Source: DASXUG01 sp964620425
GTDB lineage: Bacteria > Pseudomonadota > Gammaproteobacteria > Burkholderiales > Methylophilaceae
Assembly: GCA_964620425.1 (NCBI GenBank)
Contig: CAZUGV010000004.1
Span: 124,001-188,000, forward strand
Reading direction: 5' to 3'
DNA: 64,000 nucleotides
Within the stretch, counting starts at the first letter, position 1, and each line of letters opens with the position of its first letter. Shown here piece after piece: positions 44,875-55,860 of the stretch. The notes under the pieces were generated by a model. The model was not told the DNA's origin, made no database searches, and saw only the letters and a list, made by a program, of their open reading frames with translations. A program made the translations under genes and the position numbers.

Positions 44875-45987
44875 ATGTTAAAAGTTGGTCTAGTCGGTTG
44901 GCGCGGTATGGTGGGTTCTGTGCTCATGCAACGCATGATGCAAGAGAATGATTTTGCACACATCGAGCCGCAATTTTTCACCACCTCACAAGTGGGTGGT
45001 GCAGCGCCAAATGTCGGCAAAGATTCACCAGCATTAAAAGATGCTAAAAAAATCGCTGACTTGAAAGCCATGGATGTAATCGTATCTTGCCAAGGTGGCG
45101 ATTACACCACTGAAGTGTTTCCGCAATTGCGTCAAGCAGGTTGGAAAGGGCATTGGATAGATGCTGCATCAAGCCTGCGTATTGAAAAAGACGCCGTCAT
45201 TATTCTCGATCCTGTGAATAGGCACGTGATTCAAGACGCGTTAAGCAAAGGTGGCACTAACTGGATAGGTGGCAACTGCACTGTTTCGCTGATGCTCATG
45301 GCTTTAAATGGTTTGTTTAAAGCGGATTTAGTTGAGTGGGCAACCTCCATGACTTATCAAGCAGCTTCGGGCGCTGGTGCGCAGAATATGCGTGAGTTGA
45401 TTAACCAAATGGGGGTTGTAAATCAATCGGTTGCTAGCTTATTGGCTGACCCAGCTTCAGCAATTTTAGAAATTGATAAAACCGTTGCTGATACTATCCG
45501 CTCAGATGACTTTCCCGCGCAGAATTTTGGCGTACCATTAGCTGGCAGTTTAATTCCTTGGATAGATAAGGATCTAGGCAATGGACAAAGCAAAGAAGAG
45601 TGGAAGGGTGGCGTAGAAACCAACAAAATTTTAGGGCGTGAAGCGAACCCTATTGCCATTGACGGTTTATGTGTTCGCATTGGTGCTATGCGCTGTCACT
45701 CACAAGCTTTAACTATTAAATTAAAAAAGAATGTGCCGTTGGATGAAATTAACGACATGCTCAATCAAGCTAACGCATGGGCAGAAGTGGTGCCCAATGA
45801 ACGTGAAGCATCTATGAAGTTACTTACCCCCGCTGCGGTTACAGGTGGTCTGAAAACCCCAGTAGGCCGAATTCGCAAATTAGCGATGGGTGGTGAGTAC
45901 ATTTCTGCATTTACTGTCGGGGACCAATTGTTGTGGGGTGCTGCTGAACCTTTAAGAAGGATGCTAAGAATCTTAATTGAGGCCTAA
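44875..45987 (+). CDS. asd: Aspartate-semialdehyde dehydrogenase
   Basis: A 370-aa enzyme reducing aspartyl phosphate to the semialdehyde for Lys, Met and Thr. The N-terminal NADP loop [15 protein letters not shown] and the catalytic Cys in [10 protein letters not shown] mark the Gram-negative class. It is placed between leuB and fimV, as usual in betaproteobacteria. Confidence 0.97.
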   Translation: MLKVGLVGWRGMVGSVLMQRMMQENDFAHIEPQFFTTSQVGGAAPNVGKDSPALKDAKKIADLKAMDVIVSCQGGDYTTEVFPQLRQAGWKGHWIDAASSLRIEKDAVIILDPVNRHVIQDALSKGGTNWIGGNCTVSLMLMALNGLFKADLVEWATSMTYQAASGAGAQNMRELINQMGVVNQSVASLLADPASAILEIDKTVADTIRSDDFPAQNFGVPLAGSLIPWIDKDLGNGQSKEEWKGGVETNKILGREANPIAIDGLCVRIGAMRCHSQALTIKLKKNVPLDEINDMLNQANAWAEVVPNEREASMKLLTPAAVTGGLKTPVGRIRKLAMGGEYISAFTVGDQLLWGAAEPLRRMLRILIEA

Positions 45988-46125
45988 AATAGCATTTTAT
46001 TTGGCTATTGCAGGTGACAATTTTGGTTTAGCATTCACTGGTAAAGTTTCATGTGAACTTGCAACACTAACTATATGATGTTAATTTGATATCGCTAGTT
46101 ATTAAGTCTAGATTAAGGTGAAAAA

Positions 46126-49100
46126 GTGCATCAATTAAAAATTAAGCGCTTATTGGCGGCTGTGTCCTTGGCTTTGATGCCGCTTTTGATTGTACCTCAG
46201 ATGTCATTCGCGGCAGGTTTGGGTAAGCTGAGAGTTAACTCTGGCTTAGGTGAGCCGCTGAGTGCTGAAATTGATGTGCTTTCTGCAACGAATGCAGAGT
46301 TGGATTCATTAGAAGCTAAAATCGCTTCAGACTCGGTGTATGAATCTCAAGGTATTGATCGTCCATCACTCTACAATGCTATTCGGGTAGAAGTGAAGAA
46401 AAAGAATGGTGGCGCTGTGCTTAAGTTGAGCAGTGCCGAAGCCATTACTGAGCCATTTCTGGATATGCTAATTCAAATGGATTGGGGCTCAGGTCAGCTC
46501 TTACGTGAATATAATCTTTTGCTTGACCCCCCAGGCTACAATAAAGCGCCTACCATTAATGTGTCTAAAGAAGAATCGCCAACTGCCAAGTCAGAGGGCT
46601 CTGCTCTAACAGCGGCTGAAGATGATCATCAGTCAATTAAGAAATCAAACAAGAAGTCTGCTAAAAAAATAGCAAAAGTGATGACCAAGCTTGATCAGTC
46701 TGGTGGCGAAGCTGCGCATCAGGCACAAGGCGAGCCTGTACAAAAAACTGAATCTAATCAGGATAATCCTAAAGATTACACTACCAAGTCTGGTGATTCA
46801 TTATCAAATATTGCTAAGAAATCCCTGCAGGATGGCGTGAGCTTAGATCAGTACATGGTAGCAATGTTTCGCGCCAATCAAGATGCATTTCAGCGACAAA
46901 ATATGAACCGACTGAAAGTCGGTCAAATCGTCAAAGCCCCTTCTGTTGATGAAGCGATGGCAATTCCGCTAGCAGAAGCAAGAAAAGAGGTTGTTTTACA
47001 TTCCAAGGATTGGAGTAGTTATAAAAACAACTTGGCCGATCAAGTGGAGAAAAGTGCTGGTCAAGATGAAGCTTCACCAGTTGAAAATCAGGCCAAAGGT
47101 AAGATCTCTGCCAAAGCTGAGGATAAATCTACAACATCAACTGAGCCGCGCGATGTTGTTAAGTTATCTAAGAGTGATAATAAAGCTACCAACGCATCAA
47201 AAACTCAATTAAACGCTTTGCAAGATGAGCTTTCTGCACGGGATAATGCAATTAAAGAGGCAAATATCAAAGCGGCAATGCTTGAGAAGCGTATTTCAGA
47301 TATGGAAAAGCTATTGACGCTTAAAAATCAGGGATTAGCTGAAGCACAAAAAAATGCGACAACAAATCAAGAGCCAACCAAACCATCTGAAGATACAAGA
47401 AATGTTGAAGCAAAGCCGGTTGTTGAACCACCAAAGCCAGAAGCTTCAAAGTCGACTGAAGTAGCAACTCCAAGCGAGCCTCATTACGCTGAAGTTGTCA
47501 CGCCTTCACTTAAGCCAGCAACTTCAAGTGAATCAAAGCCTGCAGAGGCACTAAAATCTCCTGAACCAAAAACAAACGAGGAGGCTACAGCCCCATCTAT
47601 GTTTGATGGGTTGTTATCTGACCCGATTATGTTAGGGGGGGCTGCTGGCGGATTAGCTTTGTTAGGCGGTGCATGGCTGTTTGTTCGGAATAAAAGAAAA
47701 CGCGGTTTAGATAGTCTTGAAAAAGCTATACAAACCACCAGCGGGCTGAAAGAAAATACTGTATTTGGAAATACAGAAGGCGCAAGTATTGGTTCAGGTA
47801 CAACCTCCTTCCTCACTGACTTTTCACAAAGCGGTGGCGGTATGATTGATACGCATGATGTTGATCCGATTGCTGAGGCAGAGGTTTACATGGCTTATGG
47901 TCGCGATGCACAAGCTGAAGAAATATTAAAAGATGCGATTGCTAAAGACCCTAAACGTGCTGAGCTACACTTGAAATTATTAGAGCTTTACGCTGGGCGT
48001 AAAGATACACAATCCTTTGAAACAGTTGCAGGTGAGTTATATAGCACGCTTGGCGCTGAAGATCCATTGTGGGCCAAAGCCTCAGCGTTAGGTCGCACTT
48101 TAGACCCAAACAATCCCCTATATCAAGCTGGCGAGTCCGAGGCAATACCTTCTTCACTACAAGGTGCAGGGACGGATTTTGCTGATGCGCTGTCTGATTC
48201 AAGTCTTGCTGAAACTGAGTATGCAGTATCTGAAGAAGTGCAATATGACTTGGGTGAAGATGTAACTGATGATGCTATGTCTATAGCTGAAATGGATGCA
48301 GATTTTGCTGCTATTGAAGGGTTTGATTTGGCAGAAAAGGCTTCCCCTGAGTTGGAGTTTAGCCTAGAACAAAATGATGATGACGAAGTTGATTCGTTGG
48401 CAGATAAACCGCTGCCTGAGGTGGCGGTAGGTGCTCAAAGCCAGACAGCTGATCATGGTCTGGATTTCCCTGCGCTGGATCAGGGCTTGGGTGAGCAGGT
48501 TTTAGATCAGGTAAGCAGTGAAAATGCATTGGCTGGCGTCGAAAGTAACGAAATTGCGTTTCCTGACTTCTCAGGTTTTGAGGTGTCTGAAGTTGATAAT
48601 CCAAAATTGCCTGAATCGGAACTACAAACCACTGAAAATTCTAGCTATCCAGTAGAGGAGATTGATAAAACTGACGATGATCAATTGGCTAATCTCGCAA
48701 CTAAGACCCAGGAAAAGTTAGAGGAAATAAACTTGGATCTGCCAGATATTGATGCAGATGGTTTTTCTGAAATAGATGCGTTAGCGGATAGTGTGAGTTT
48801 AGCAAATGGCGTGAAAGAAATTGACTTAACGCAGGAAGCACTAGCGTTAGATTTGGCAAATATTGATTTGCCCAGTATCGATTTATCAGACACGGAATTA
48901 TCAAGTGCTTTGAGTGATGACGCTGAAGATGCGTTAGCGATGACAACGCAAGAGGATTCACTGAAAAAAGTTTCTGCGTCAGAGATGGATTTTAGCAAGA
49001 TTGATTTGGATTTAGGTGTTGAGCCTGCAGTTGAAACATCGGAAATAGAGATTGATGGACTTGCTGATGCGTTTGATATGGAAGCCGAGTCATCAGAGGT

Positions 49101-49242
49101 TGAAACTAAGTTGGATTTGGTGACGGCTTATATTGATATGGGCGACCAAGAAGGTGCTAAAGAGTTGCTAGACGAAGTCTTAAAAGAGGGCGGTCCTCAA
49201 CAACGTATACGTGCACAAGATATGCTTAAATCATTAACTTAA
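46126..49242 (+). CDS. fimV: FimV-like pilus assembly / polarity scaffold protein
   Basis: A 1,038-aa inner-membrane protein. The signal peptide is followed by the conserved FimV N-terminus (AGLGKLRVNSGLGEPLSAEI). A LysM peptidoglycan-binding domain is at about 217-272 (YTTKSGDSLSNIAKK). A coiled coil lies at about 365-410, a Pro/Glu/Lys-rich linker next, and a transmembrane segment at about 503-520. A very acidic cytoplasmic region with TPR-like start (PIAEAEVYMAYGRDAQAEEI) follows, and the last 45 residues form the FimV C-terminal domain (LDLVTAYIDMGDQEGAKELL). It supports type IV pili and cell-pole organisation. The start is GTG at 46126. Confidence 0.93.
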   Translation: MHQLKIKRLLAAVSLALMPLLIVPQMSFAAGLGKLRVNSGLGEPLSAEIDVLSATNAELDSLEAKIASDSVYESQGIDRPSLYNAIRVEVKKKNGGAVLKLSSAEAITEPFLDMLIQMDWGSGQLLREYNLLLDPPGYNKAPTINVSKEESPTAKSEGSALTAAEDDHQSIKKSNKKSAKKIAKVMTKLDQSGGEAAHQAQGEPVQKTESNQDNPKDYTTKSGDSLSNIAKKSLQDGVSLDQYMVAMFRANQDAFQRQNMNRLKVGQIVKAPSVDEAMAIPLAEARKEVVLHSKDWSSYKNNLADQVEKSAGQDEASPVENQAKGKISAKAEDKSTTSTEPRDVVKLSKSDNKATNASKTQLNALQDELSARDNAIKEANIKAAMLEKRISDMEKLLTLKNQGLAEAQKNATTNQEPTKPSEDTRNVEAKPVVEPPKPEASKSTEVATPSEPHYAEVVTPSLKPATSSESKPAEALKSPEPKTNEEATAPSMFDGLLSDPIMLGGAAGGLALLGGAWLFVRNKRKRGLDSLEKAIQTTSGLKENTVFGNTEGASIGSGTTSFLTDFSQSGGGMIDTHDVDPIAEAEVYMAYGRDAQAEEILKDAIAKDPKRAELHLKLLELYAGRKDTQSFETVAGELYSTLGAEDPLWAKASALGRTLDPNNPLYQAGESEAIPSSLQGAGTDFADALSDSSLAETEYAVSEEVQYDLGEDVTDDAMSIAEMDADFAAIEGFDLAEKASPELEFSLEQNDDDEVDSLADKPLPEVAVGAQSQTADHGLDFPALDQGLGEQVLDQVSSENALAGVESNEIAFPDFSGFEVSEVDNPKLPESELQTTENSSYPVEEIDKTDDDQLANLATKTQEKLEEINLDLPDIDADGFSEIDALADSVSLANGVKEIDLTQEALALDLANIDLPSIDLSDTELSSALSDDAEDALAMTTQEDSLKKVSASEMDFSKIDLDLGVEPAVETSEIEIDGLADAFDMEAESSEVETKLDLVTAYIDMGDQEGAKELLDEVLKEGGPQQRIRAQDMLKSLT

Positions 49243-49272
49243 AATATTCCCAGTTCATTTTATGATTGTGTT

Positions 49273-49304
49273 AAAAGCCAAGCCTTAAGCGCTTGGCTTT
49301 TTTA
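49273..49304 (+). terminator. Rho-independent terminator of fimV
   Basis: AAAAGCCAAGC (49273-49283) pairs with GCTTGGCTTTT (49291-49301) around a 7-nt loop, with a T-run to 49304. Confidence 0.9.
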
Positions 49305-49405
49305 TTTATGTTAGAATTCGCGACTGATAAAGTTAAATTTAATCACCCAAATTAAAGTTACTAACCATATAGTCGCTAACTGCTGAATCCTCAATCAAAG
49401 TCTAC

Positions 49406-50035
49406 GTGCACCCAACTATCAAGCTGATCAATCTACTCATACTGGCAATCACAATTAATATAGTCAGTGATGTAGCTTTGTATTTCATTGCTATTGTTTT
49501 GGTGGTGGCGCTATTGATCTACCGTGTTAGTGGCGTGTTCAAGTCTTTGTATAGATTGCGATGGTTGCTGCTGTCAGTTAGCTTGATATATGCATTTACA
49601 ACTGCTGGGGAGTATATTCAACAATGGCCATTTGCGGTTTCACCAACTTATGAAGGCTTACAGCAGGCCGGTATGCAAATCTTTAGATTATGTTTAATGG
49701 TGGCTGGATTAACCCTGTTTACTGCAACCTCAGATAGGCAGCAAATTATGTCTGGGTTTTATTCACTGGTTAGCCCGTTTAAAATATGTGCGTTATTGCC
49801 AGAACGCTTTGCTTCTAGGCTTTGGTTAACTTTATACTATGTGGAACATCGGCAGCAAGATGCTATCAAAAACTCAATATTTCAAAATTTGAAATCAACT
49901 TTGCTACAGCAGCGAGTAGCTGAGGAAATGCCTGTGTCGATAGACATAATGTTGTCATCTTTGCAATGGTATGACGTTTGGTCTCCAACTGTTTTGGTGG
50001 TAACTATGTACGCTGTTGAGTCTTGGTTGGAATGA
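49406..50035 (+). CDS. EcfT/CbiQ-like energy-coupling-factor transmembrane protein
   Basis: A 209-aa polytopic membrane protein with N-terminal helices LLILAITINIVSDVALYFIA and FIAIVLVVALLIYRVSG, and later MQIFRLCLMVAGLTLFTATS. The pattern of hydrophobic helices with the SPFKICALLPERFASRLWLT segment resembles EcfT/CbiQ transmembrane subunits. No ATPase or S-component gene is adjacent. The start is GTG at 49406; the stop overlaps the truA start (ATGA). Confidence 0.65.
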   Translation: MHPTIKLINLLILAITINIVSDVALYFIAIVLVVALLIYRVSGVFKSLYRLRWLLLSVSLIYAFTTAGEYIQQWPFAVSPTYEGLQQAGMQIFRLCLMVAGLTLFTATSDRQQIMSGFYSLVSPFKICALLPERFASRLWLTLYYVEHRQQDAIKNSIFQNLKSTLLQQRVAEEMPVSIDIMLSSLQWYDVWSPTVLVVTMYAVESWLE

Positions 50036-50814
50036 GAATAGCCTTAGGATTGGAATATGATGGCACGCATTACTGCGGTTGGCAAAGCCAGCCATCGGGA
50101 TGCGGTGTGCAAGATATTTTGGAGGTTGCGCTGGCAGCAATGGCGGGGCATGAGGTGCGTGTTCATGCAGCAGGTCGCACTGATGCTGGCGTGCATGCAT
50201 TAACCCAAGTAGTCCATTTTGACACGCAAACCCTTAGACCCATGAGTGCTTGGGTGCGAGGCATTAACAGTACTTTACCTGCAAGTTTAAGAATAATCTG
50301 GGCTAAGTCGGTCGATGAGAACTTTCATGCTCGATTTGATGCTTATCAACGTAGCTATCAATACTTGTTGTTAAATCATCCAATCGCTTCGGCGGTTATG
50401 GCAAATAAAGCTGGTTGGTTTCATACCCCGTTAGATGTGAATGCTATGGCAAACGCTATTCATTATTTACTTGGGCAGCATGATTTTAGTGCGTTTCGTG
50501 CAGCGGGCTGTCAGGCAAAATCGCCTATTAAAACCATGTACAGAGCTGAGATAACTCGGCATGGCGATTATTTGCTTTTTGATTTTTGTGCGAATGCATT
50601 TTTGCATCATCAAGTACGTAATATGGTAGGTGCGCTTATTTATATTGGTAAGGGCAGTTATCCCCCCGAATATATGCAATACCTGCTAACAAAGCTAGAT
50701 CGTACTGAAGCGCCACCTACCTTCTCCCCAGATGGTTTGTATTTAGTGGGCGTAGGTTATGATGCCAAATGGAATTTACCAGCCACAGAGCGTCGATTAA
50801 ATGTGATGTGTTAG
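50032..50814 (+). CDS. truA: tRNA pseudouridine(38-40) synthase
   Basis: A 260-aa enzyme modifying the tRNA anticodon arm. MRIALGLEYDGTHYCGWQSQ and the catalytic Asp in AAGRTDAGVHA are diagnostic, and HHQVRNMVGALI lies later. ATG 50032, overlapping the upstream stop as ATGA, is preferred over 50023 because the family start MRIAL is there. Confidence 0.96.
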   Translation: MRIALGLEYDGTHYCGWQSQPSGCGVQDILEVALAAMAGHEVRVHAAGRTDAGVHALTQVVHFDTQTLRPMSAWVRGINSTLPASLRIIWAKSVDENFHARFDAYQRSYQYLLLNHPIASAVMANKAGWFHTPLDVNAMANAIHYLLGQHDFSAFRAAGCQAKSPIKTMYRAEITRHGDYLLFDFCANAFLHHQVRNMVGALIYIGKGSYPPEYMQYLLTKLDRTEAPPTFSPDGLYLVGVGYDAKWNLPATERRLNVMC

Positions 50815-50855
50815 AGTGCCAAGGTAAATAATAAAGTTTGAAAAGAGAGTAAATT

Positions 50856-51479
50856 GTGCGAACACGCGTTAAAATTTGTGGCATTACTCGTTTAGAAGAT
50901 GCCTTAACAGCTATTAAGTTTGGTGCGGATGCACTTGGATTTGTTTTTTATGAAAAAAGTCCTCGTAATATTTCAGCAGATCAGGCAGCAGAAATTGTAC
51001 GTAAATTACCTGCTTTTGTAAGTGTTGTTGGCTTATTTGTGAATGCACAACCCATTGAAGTGGAAAGGATTTTATCCAAAGTGCATCTGGATATTTTGCA
51101 GTTTCATGGTGATGAAACACCAGCAGAATGCCGCCAATATCAATTGCCTTATATGAAAGCAATTCGCGTTCAAGTATGCACAAATTTGTTACAATACGAT
51201 TTAGATTTTCACGATGCAAAAGCATTGTTGTTGGATGCCTATACTGAAGGCCTAGCTGGTGGCACTGGTCAGGTGTTTGATTGGGGGTTGATTCCCAACA
51301 ATATGTCTAACTCCATTGTGCTAGCTGGCGGCTTGAACGCTGATAACATTACTGACGCGATACAGCAAGTGCAGCCCTATGCAGTCGATGTCAGTGGCGG
51401 TGTGGAGCAAGAAAAAGGGATTAAGGATGCTGATAAAATAGCAGCATTCATGCGAGGAGTAATAGATGCAACTTTATGA
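50856..51479 (+). CDS. trpF: Phosphoribosylanthranilate isomerase
   Basis: A 207-aa TIM-barrel enzyme of tryptophan synthesis: [13 protein letters not shown] (catalytic Cys), [21 protein letters not shown] and [11 protein letters not shown]. The start is GTG at 50856. It overlaps trpB by 14 nt; trpF-trpB-trpA form one operon. Confidence 0.96.
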   Translation: MRTRVKICGITRLEDALTAIKFGADALGFVFYEKSPRNISADQAAEIVRKLPAFVSVVGLFVNAQPIEVERILSKVHLDILQFHGDETPAECRQYQLPYMKAIRVQVCTNLLQYDLDFHDAKALLLDAYTEGLAGGTGQVFDWGLIPNNMSNSIVLAGGLNADNITDAIQQVQPYAVDVSGGVEQEKGIKDADKIAAFMRGVIDATL

Positions 51480-52668
51480 TATGCCTGATGAGCGCGGGCA
51501 CTTTGGAATTTTTGGCGGCACTTTTGTCGCGGAAACGCTAGTTGAAGCACTTGATGAACTTCGTCTCATGTACGAAAAATATCGGCATGACCCAGAGTTT
51601 TTGGCTGAGTTTGCACATGATCTCAAATATTTTGTTGGTCGTCCTAGCCCGATTTACCATGCGAAGCGCTGGTCGGATAAAGTGGGTGGGGCGCAAATTT
51701 ATTTAAAACGCGAAGATTTGAATCACACTGGCGCCCACAAAGTGAACAATACTGTTGGCCAAGCATTGCTAGCAAAACGCATGGGCAAGCCACGCGTCAT
51801 TGCTGAAACAGGCGCTGGTCAACACGGTGTCGCAACCGCAACGATTGCAGCACGTATGGGGCTGGAGTGCGTTGTATACATGGGCTCTGAAGACGTCAAG
51901 CGTCAAGCCCCAAATGTATTCCGCATGAAACTATTAGGCGCAACAGTTGTGCCAGTAGAGAGCGGCTCAAAAACGCTTAAGGATGCACTAAATGAAGCCA
52001 TGCGTGATTGGGTAACCAATATTGAAAATACCTTCTATATTATCGGCACTGTGGCTGGCCCACATCCATATCCGATGATGGTTCGCGATTTTCAGGCAGT
52101 GATTGGTGTGGAAGCTAAGCAGCAAATGCAAGAAATGTTAGGTCGTCAACCAGATGCTGTAGTGGCATGTGTAGGGGGCGGCTCTAACGCAATGGGAATT
52201 TTTTATCCTTACATAGATGTACCAAATGTGCGCTTAATTGGTGTTGAAGCTGCGGGCTTTGGCTTGGAAACTGGCAAACATGCTGCTCCGCTGACTGCAA
52301 ATAGCAAAGTAGGTGTTTTGCACGGAAACCGTACGTACTTAATGCAAGATGAAGATGGGCAAATCATCGAAACCCATTCTGTTTCTGCGGGCTTGGATTA
52401 CCCTGGTGTAGGTCCAGAGCACGCATGGTTAAAAGACTGTAAGCGAGCAGAATATGTTGCCATTACTGATGATGAAGCTATGGCCGCGTTTCATAGTTTA
52501 TGTAGAACTGAGGGGATTATTCCCGCACTAGAGTCCAGTCATGCCTTAGCCTATGCAGAAAAGCTTGCCGCCACCATGTCTAAGGATCAAGTGATTTTGG
52601 TCAATCTCTCAGGTCGCGGGGATAAAGATATTAACACCGTAGCCAAACTAGCTAATATTACTTTATAA
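51466..52668 (+). CDS. trpB: Tryptophan synthase beta chain
   Basis: A 400-aa PLP enzyme joining indole and serine. The PLP lysine is in [11 protein letters not shown], and [12 protein letters not shown] binds the cofactor phosphate. Full length. It overlaps the end of trpF and precedes trpA by 21 nt. Confidence 0.98.
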   Translation: MQLYDMPDERGHFGIFGGTFVAETLVEALDELRLMYEKYRHDPEFLAEFAHDLKYFVGRPSPIYHAKRWSDKVGGAQIYLKREDLNHTGAHKVNNTVGQALLAKRMGKPRVIAETGAGQHGVATATIAARMGLECVVYMGSEDVKRQAPNVFRMKLLGATVVPVESGSKTLKDALNEAMRDWVTNIENTFYIIGTVAGPHPYPMMVRDFQAVIGVEAKQQMQEMLGRQPDAVVACVGGGSNAMGIFYPYIDVPNVRLIGVEAAGFGLETGKHAAPLTANSKVGVLHGNRTYLMQDEDGQIIETHSVSAGLDYPGVGPEHAWLKDCKRAEYVAITDDEAMAAFHSLCRTEGIIPALESSHALAYAEKLAATMSKDQVILVNLSGRGDKDINTVAKLANITL

Positions 52669-52689
52669 ACATCACAACTTAAGTCGCTC

Positions 52690-53490
52690 ATGTCTCAAAT
52701 TTCCTCTGTATTTAATCAACTCAAACAAGCTGGTAAGAAAGCCCTGATCCCTTATATCACTGCTGGAGATCCGCATCCTCAACTCACGCTATCGCTCATG
52801 CACACTTTAGTAGAGAGTGGTGCAGATATGATCGAGTTAGGTGTGCCATTTTCAGACCCAATGGCCGACGGCCCTGTGATTCAACGCGCGAGTGAACGCG
52901 CTTTGGTGCATCATTTGGGGCTGCGTGGTGTTTTAGAAATCGTCAAAACTTTTCGTGAAACCAATCAAAAAACGCCAGTTATATTGATGGGGTATGCCAA
53001 CCCGATTGAGGCGATGGGACAAGAGAAGTTTGCAGATGCCGCAAAAGCGTCAGGTGTAGATGGTGTGTTGACGGTTGATTATCCACCAGAAGAATGTGCT
53101 CAGTTTGTTGGTTTGTTGCAAGCGCGTGGAATTGATCCTATTTTTCTGTTATCACCAACTTCTGAGCCAGCGCGGGTTGATTTAATTATTAATCAGGCAC
53201 GTGGATTTGTATATTACGTATCACTCAAAGGCGTTACGGGCGCTAAAAATTTAGACATTCTAGAAGTGACTGATCGTGTCAAAAAAATCCGCACTAAAAC
53301 AGACCTACCGATTGGTGTAGGGTTTGGTGTGCGTGATGCCGCCACCGCTAAGTTGGTGGCAGAAATTGCCGATGCAGTTGTGGTGGGGAGTCGCATGGTG
53401 CAAACGATTGAAAATTCAAACGAGACCAATATTTTAGAGAATGTCAGTGCGCTGATGCTTGAGTTGCGCACGGCAATCGATTCACTCTAA
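52690..53490 (+). CDS. trpA: Tryptophan synthase alpha chain
   Basis: A 266-aa TIM-barrel enzyme cleaving indole-3-glycerol phosphate. The catalytic Glu is in DMIELGVPFSDPMADGPVIQ, and YYVSLKGVTGA and GVGFGVRD are present. It partners with the adjacent trpB product. Confidence 0.98.
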   Translation: MSQISSVFNQLKQAGKKALIPYITAGDPHPQLTLSLMHTLVESGADMIELGVPFSDPMADGPVIQRASERALVHHLGLRGVLEIVKTFRETNQKTPVILMGYANPIEAMGQEKFADAAKASGVDGVLTVDYPPEECAQFVGLLQARGIDPIFLLSPTSEPARVDLIINQARGFVYYVSLKGVTGAKNLDILEVTDRVKKIRTKTDLPIGVGFGVRDAATAKLVAEIADAVVVGSRMVQTIENSNETNILENVSALMLELRTAIDSL

Positions 53491-53586
53491 ATCTTTTGAC
53501 AATACAAATTCGAAATTTTAAACGCTAAAACTATTAACCTTTAAAGTTGAATTTATTAAAGGTTTAGTTGATTAAAGGAATAAACA

Positions 53587-54453
53587 ATGAGCTGGTTACA
53601 AAAGCTACTCCCACCAAAAATTAAACGTGTCATTGGCCCTAGCAAAAAAAATGTGCCTGAAGGTTTATGGAGCAAATGTGATGCTTGTGAAGCAGTTTTA
53701 TATAGAACTGATTTGGAGAGCAACTCAGAAGTTTGTCCTAAATGTGGGTACCACAATCGTATTTCAGCGCGTGATCGGCTGGATGTATTGTTAGATGTTG
53801 AAGGGCGCGTAGAAATTGGCTCGGAAGTGCAGCCTGTAGACCCACTAAAATTTAAAGATAGCCGTCGTTACGCAGATCGTATTAAATCATCACAGGCAGA
53901 TGTTGGTGAAACAGATGCGTTAATTGTGATGCAAGGTACAATTAAATCTGTTCCCGTCGTTGTTGCCTCGTTTGAGTTTAAATTTATGGGTGGCTCTATG
54001 GGGTCTGTGGTTGGTGAGCGTTTTGTGCGTGGTGTACAAGCAGCTATTGAGCAAAAAGCCGCTTTTGTTTGTATCGCTGCCAGTGGTGGTGCCCGAATGC
54101 AAGAAGGCTTGTTTTCACTTATGCAAATGGCAAAAACAAGTGCCGCTTTAACTGCACTCAGCCGTCAAGGCTTGCCTTATATCTCAGTCTTGACTGATCC
54201 AACGATGGGCGGTGTTTCTGCCAGTTTTGCGATGTTGGGTGATGTCATTATTGCAGAACCACAAGCGCTAATTGGCTTTGCTGGCCCGCGAGTGATTGAG
54301 CAAACCGTGCGTGAAACTCTGCCAGATGGTTTTCAACGTGCAGAGTTTTTAGTGGAACATGGTGCGGTTGATATGATTATTGATCGTCGTGAAATGCGCG
54401 ATAAAATGGCTGTATTGCTCGGTAATTTGATGCGTTTGCCTGTTAACGCTTAG
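53587..54453 (+). CDS. accD: Acetyl-CoA carboxylase carboxyltransferase subunit beta
   Basis: A 288-aa subunit for malonyl-CoA formation in fatty acid synthesis. A four-cysteine zinc ribbon (Cys31, Cys34, Cys50, Cys53) precedes the crotonase-like core with [15 protein letters not shown] and [17 protein letters not shown]. The trpA-accD-folC order is conserved in betaproteobacteria. Confidence 0.97.
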   Translation: MSWLQKLLPPKIKRVIGPSKKNVPEGLWSKCDACEAVLYRTDLESNSEVCPKCGYHNRISARDRLDVLLDVEGRVEIGSEVQPVDPLKFKDSRRYADRIKSSQADVGETDALIVMQGTIKSVPVVVASFEFKFMGGSMGSVVGERFVRGVQAAIEQKAAFVCIAASGGARMQEGLFSLMQMAKTSAALTALSRQGLPYISVLTDPTMGGVSASFAMLGDVIIAEPQALIGFAGPRVIEQTVRETLPDGFQRAEFLVEHGAVDMIIDRREMRDKMAVLLGNLMRLPVNA

Positions 54454-54483
54454 TTCATTATTGCTTAGTTTCTACTATTTAAA

Positions 54484-55803
54484 TTGCCTGCGCTTAATAC
54501 ACTCCCCAATACGCTGACAGGCTGGCTAGAATATATTGAGGCGTTGCATCCCAAGTCTATTGCAATGGGGCTGGAGCGAGTGCGTCAGGTTATTCAACGC
54601 TTGGGATTGAACCCCACATTTCCACTCATTATCGTTGCAGGTACCAATGGAAAAGGTTCAACTTGCGCGATTCTGGAACAAATTTATAAGCAGGCAGGCT
54701 ACAAAGTTGCCTGTTACACTTCGCCGCACTTGCTTCGCTACAATGAACGTGTGCGAGTGAATTGTCAGCCTGCAACTGACGAAGACCTTTGTAATGCTTT
54801 TGCTGCGGTTGAAGAGCATCGACAAGATACACAGCTGACCTATTTTGAATATGGCACTTTAGCGGCTGTGGGGCACTTTATGCATGTAAAAGTGGATGTG
54901 GCTATTTTAGAAGTGGGCTTAGGCGGTAGGTTGGATGCAGTTAACGCATTTGAGCCCAACTGCACCATCGTCACCAGCATAGATTTAGATCACACGGAAT
55001 TTTTGGGCGATGATAGAGATAGCATTGGTTTTGAAAAAGCAGGCGTTTTTAGAGCGAAGATACCTGCGATATGTGGTGATAACTCACCACCTAAAACACT
55101 TATTGCGCATGCCAACAGCATCGGCGCAGATTTAAAGTTAATTGGTTTAGATTTTCGCGCTGAACATCAAAATACAGCTTGGAGTTACAGTAATACTAGC
55201 CAGGCAGACACTCAAACGTTGCCGCAATTGCCTTTGCCAGCTTTGGCGGGGGAGTTTCAGTTGAATAATGCCGCCTGTGCAATTACGGCTATTCAATCTT
55301 TACAGCAAGCACTCCCAGTGAAAGTCGCAGATATTAAGCAAGGTTTAGCGAATGTGACTTTAGCTGGGCGTTTCCAGCAAGTGGCGAGTCATCCCGCAGT
55401 TATTTTAGATGTGGCACATAACCCACATGCAGCAAAGTCTTTGGCTGAAAACTTGCGTTATCAACCATGCTCAGGAAAAACTTTGGCGGTTTTTGCTATG
55501 TTGTCTGATAAAGATATTGCTAGCGTGGTTGCTGCTTTGAGCAATCAGGTAGATTGTTGGTATGTAGCCAGTATTAATGCGTTAAGGGGTGCGAAAGCGC
55601 AACAACTGGCTAATTTAATTTTCAGTAAACAGCCTAATGCCAAGGTTTTTCAACACGCAGAAGTTTTGATTGCTTACCAGCAAGCCTGTCAAGATGCGAG
55701 TGAAAATGATAGAATTATCGTGTTCGGTTCATTTTTTACCGTGGCCGATGTGATGCAATATTTAGCCCACAATAAAATACCTACGCAAAATAGCTGGAAG
55801 TAG
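54484..55803 (+). CDS. folC: Bifunctional dihydrofolate synthase / folylpolyglutamate synthase
   Basis: A 439-aa Mur-ligase-like enzyme. The P-loop IIVAGTNGKGSTCAILEQIY, SPHLLRYNERVRVN, VGLGGRLDAVNAF and the C-terminal DVAHNPHAAKSLAENL are typical. The start is TTG at 54484, with no strong ribosome site. It joins pteroate and glutamate and extends folates. Confidence 0.95.
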   Translation: MPALNTLPNTLTGWLEYIEALHPKSIAMGLERVRQVIQRLGLNPTFPLIIVAGTNGKGSTCAILEQIYKQAGYKVACYTSPHLLRYNERVRVNCQPATDEDLCNAFAAVEEHRQDTQLTYFEYGTLAAVGHFMHVKVDVAILEVGLGGRLDAVNAFEPNCTIVTSIDLDHTEFLGDDRDSIGFEKAGVFRAKIPAICGDNSPPKTLIAHANSIGADLKLIGLDFRAEHQNTAWSYSNTSQADTQTLPQLPLPALAGEFQLNNAACAITAIQSLQQALPVKVADIKQGLANVTLAGRFQQVASHPAVILDVAHNPHAAKSLAENLRYQPCSGKTLAVFAMLSDKDIASVVAALSNQVDCWYVASINALRGAKAQQLANLIFSKQPNAKVFQHAEVLIAYQQACQDASENDRIIVFGSFFTVADVMQYLAHNKIPTQNSWK

Positions 55804-55860
55804 CAGTGCAAGAAGTCATGAGTTGTAAACAATCAGCAGAAATAAAATAGGATAGTCCAA

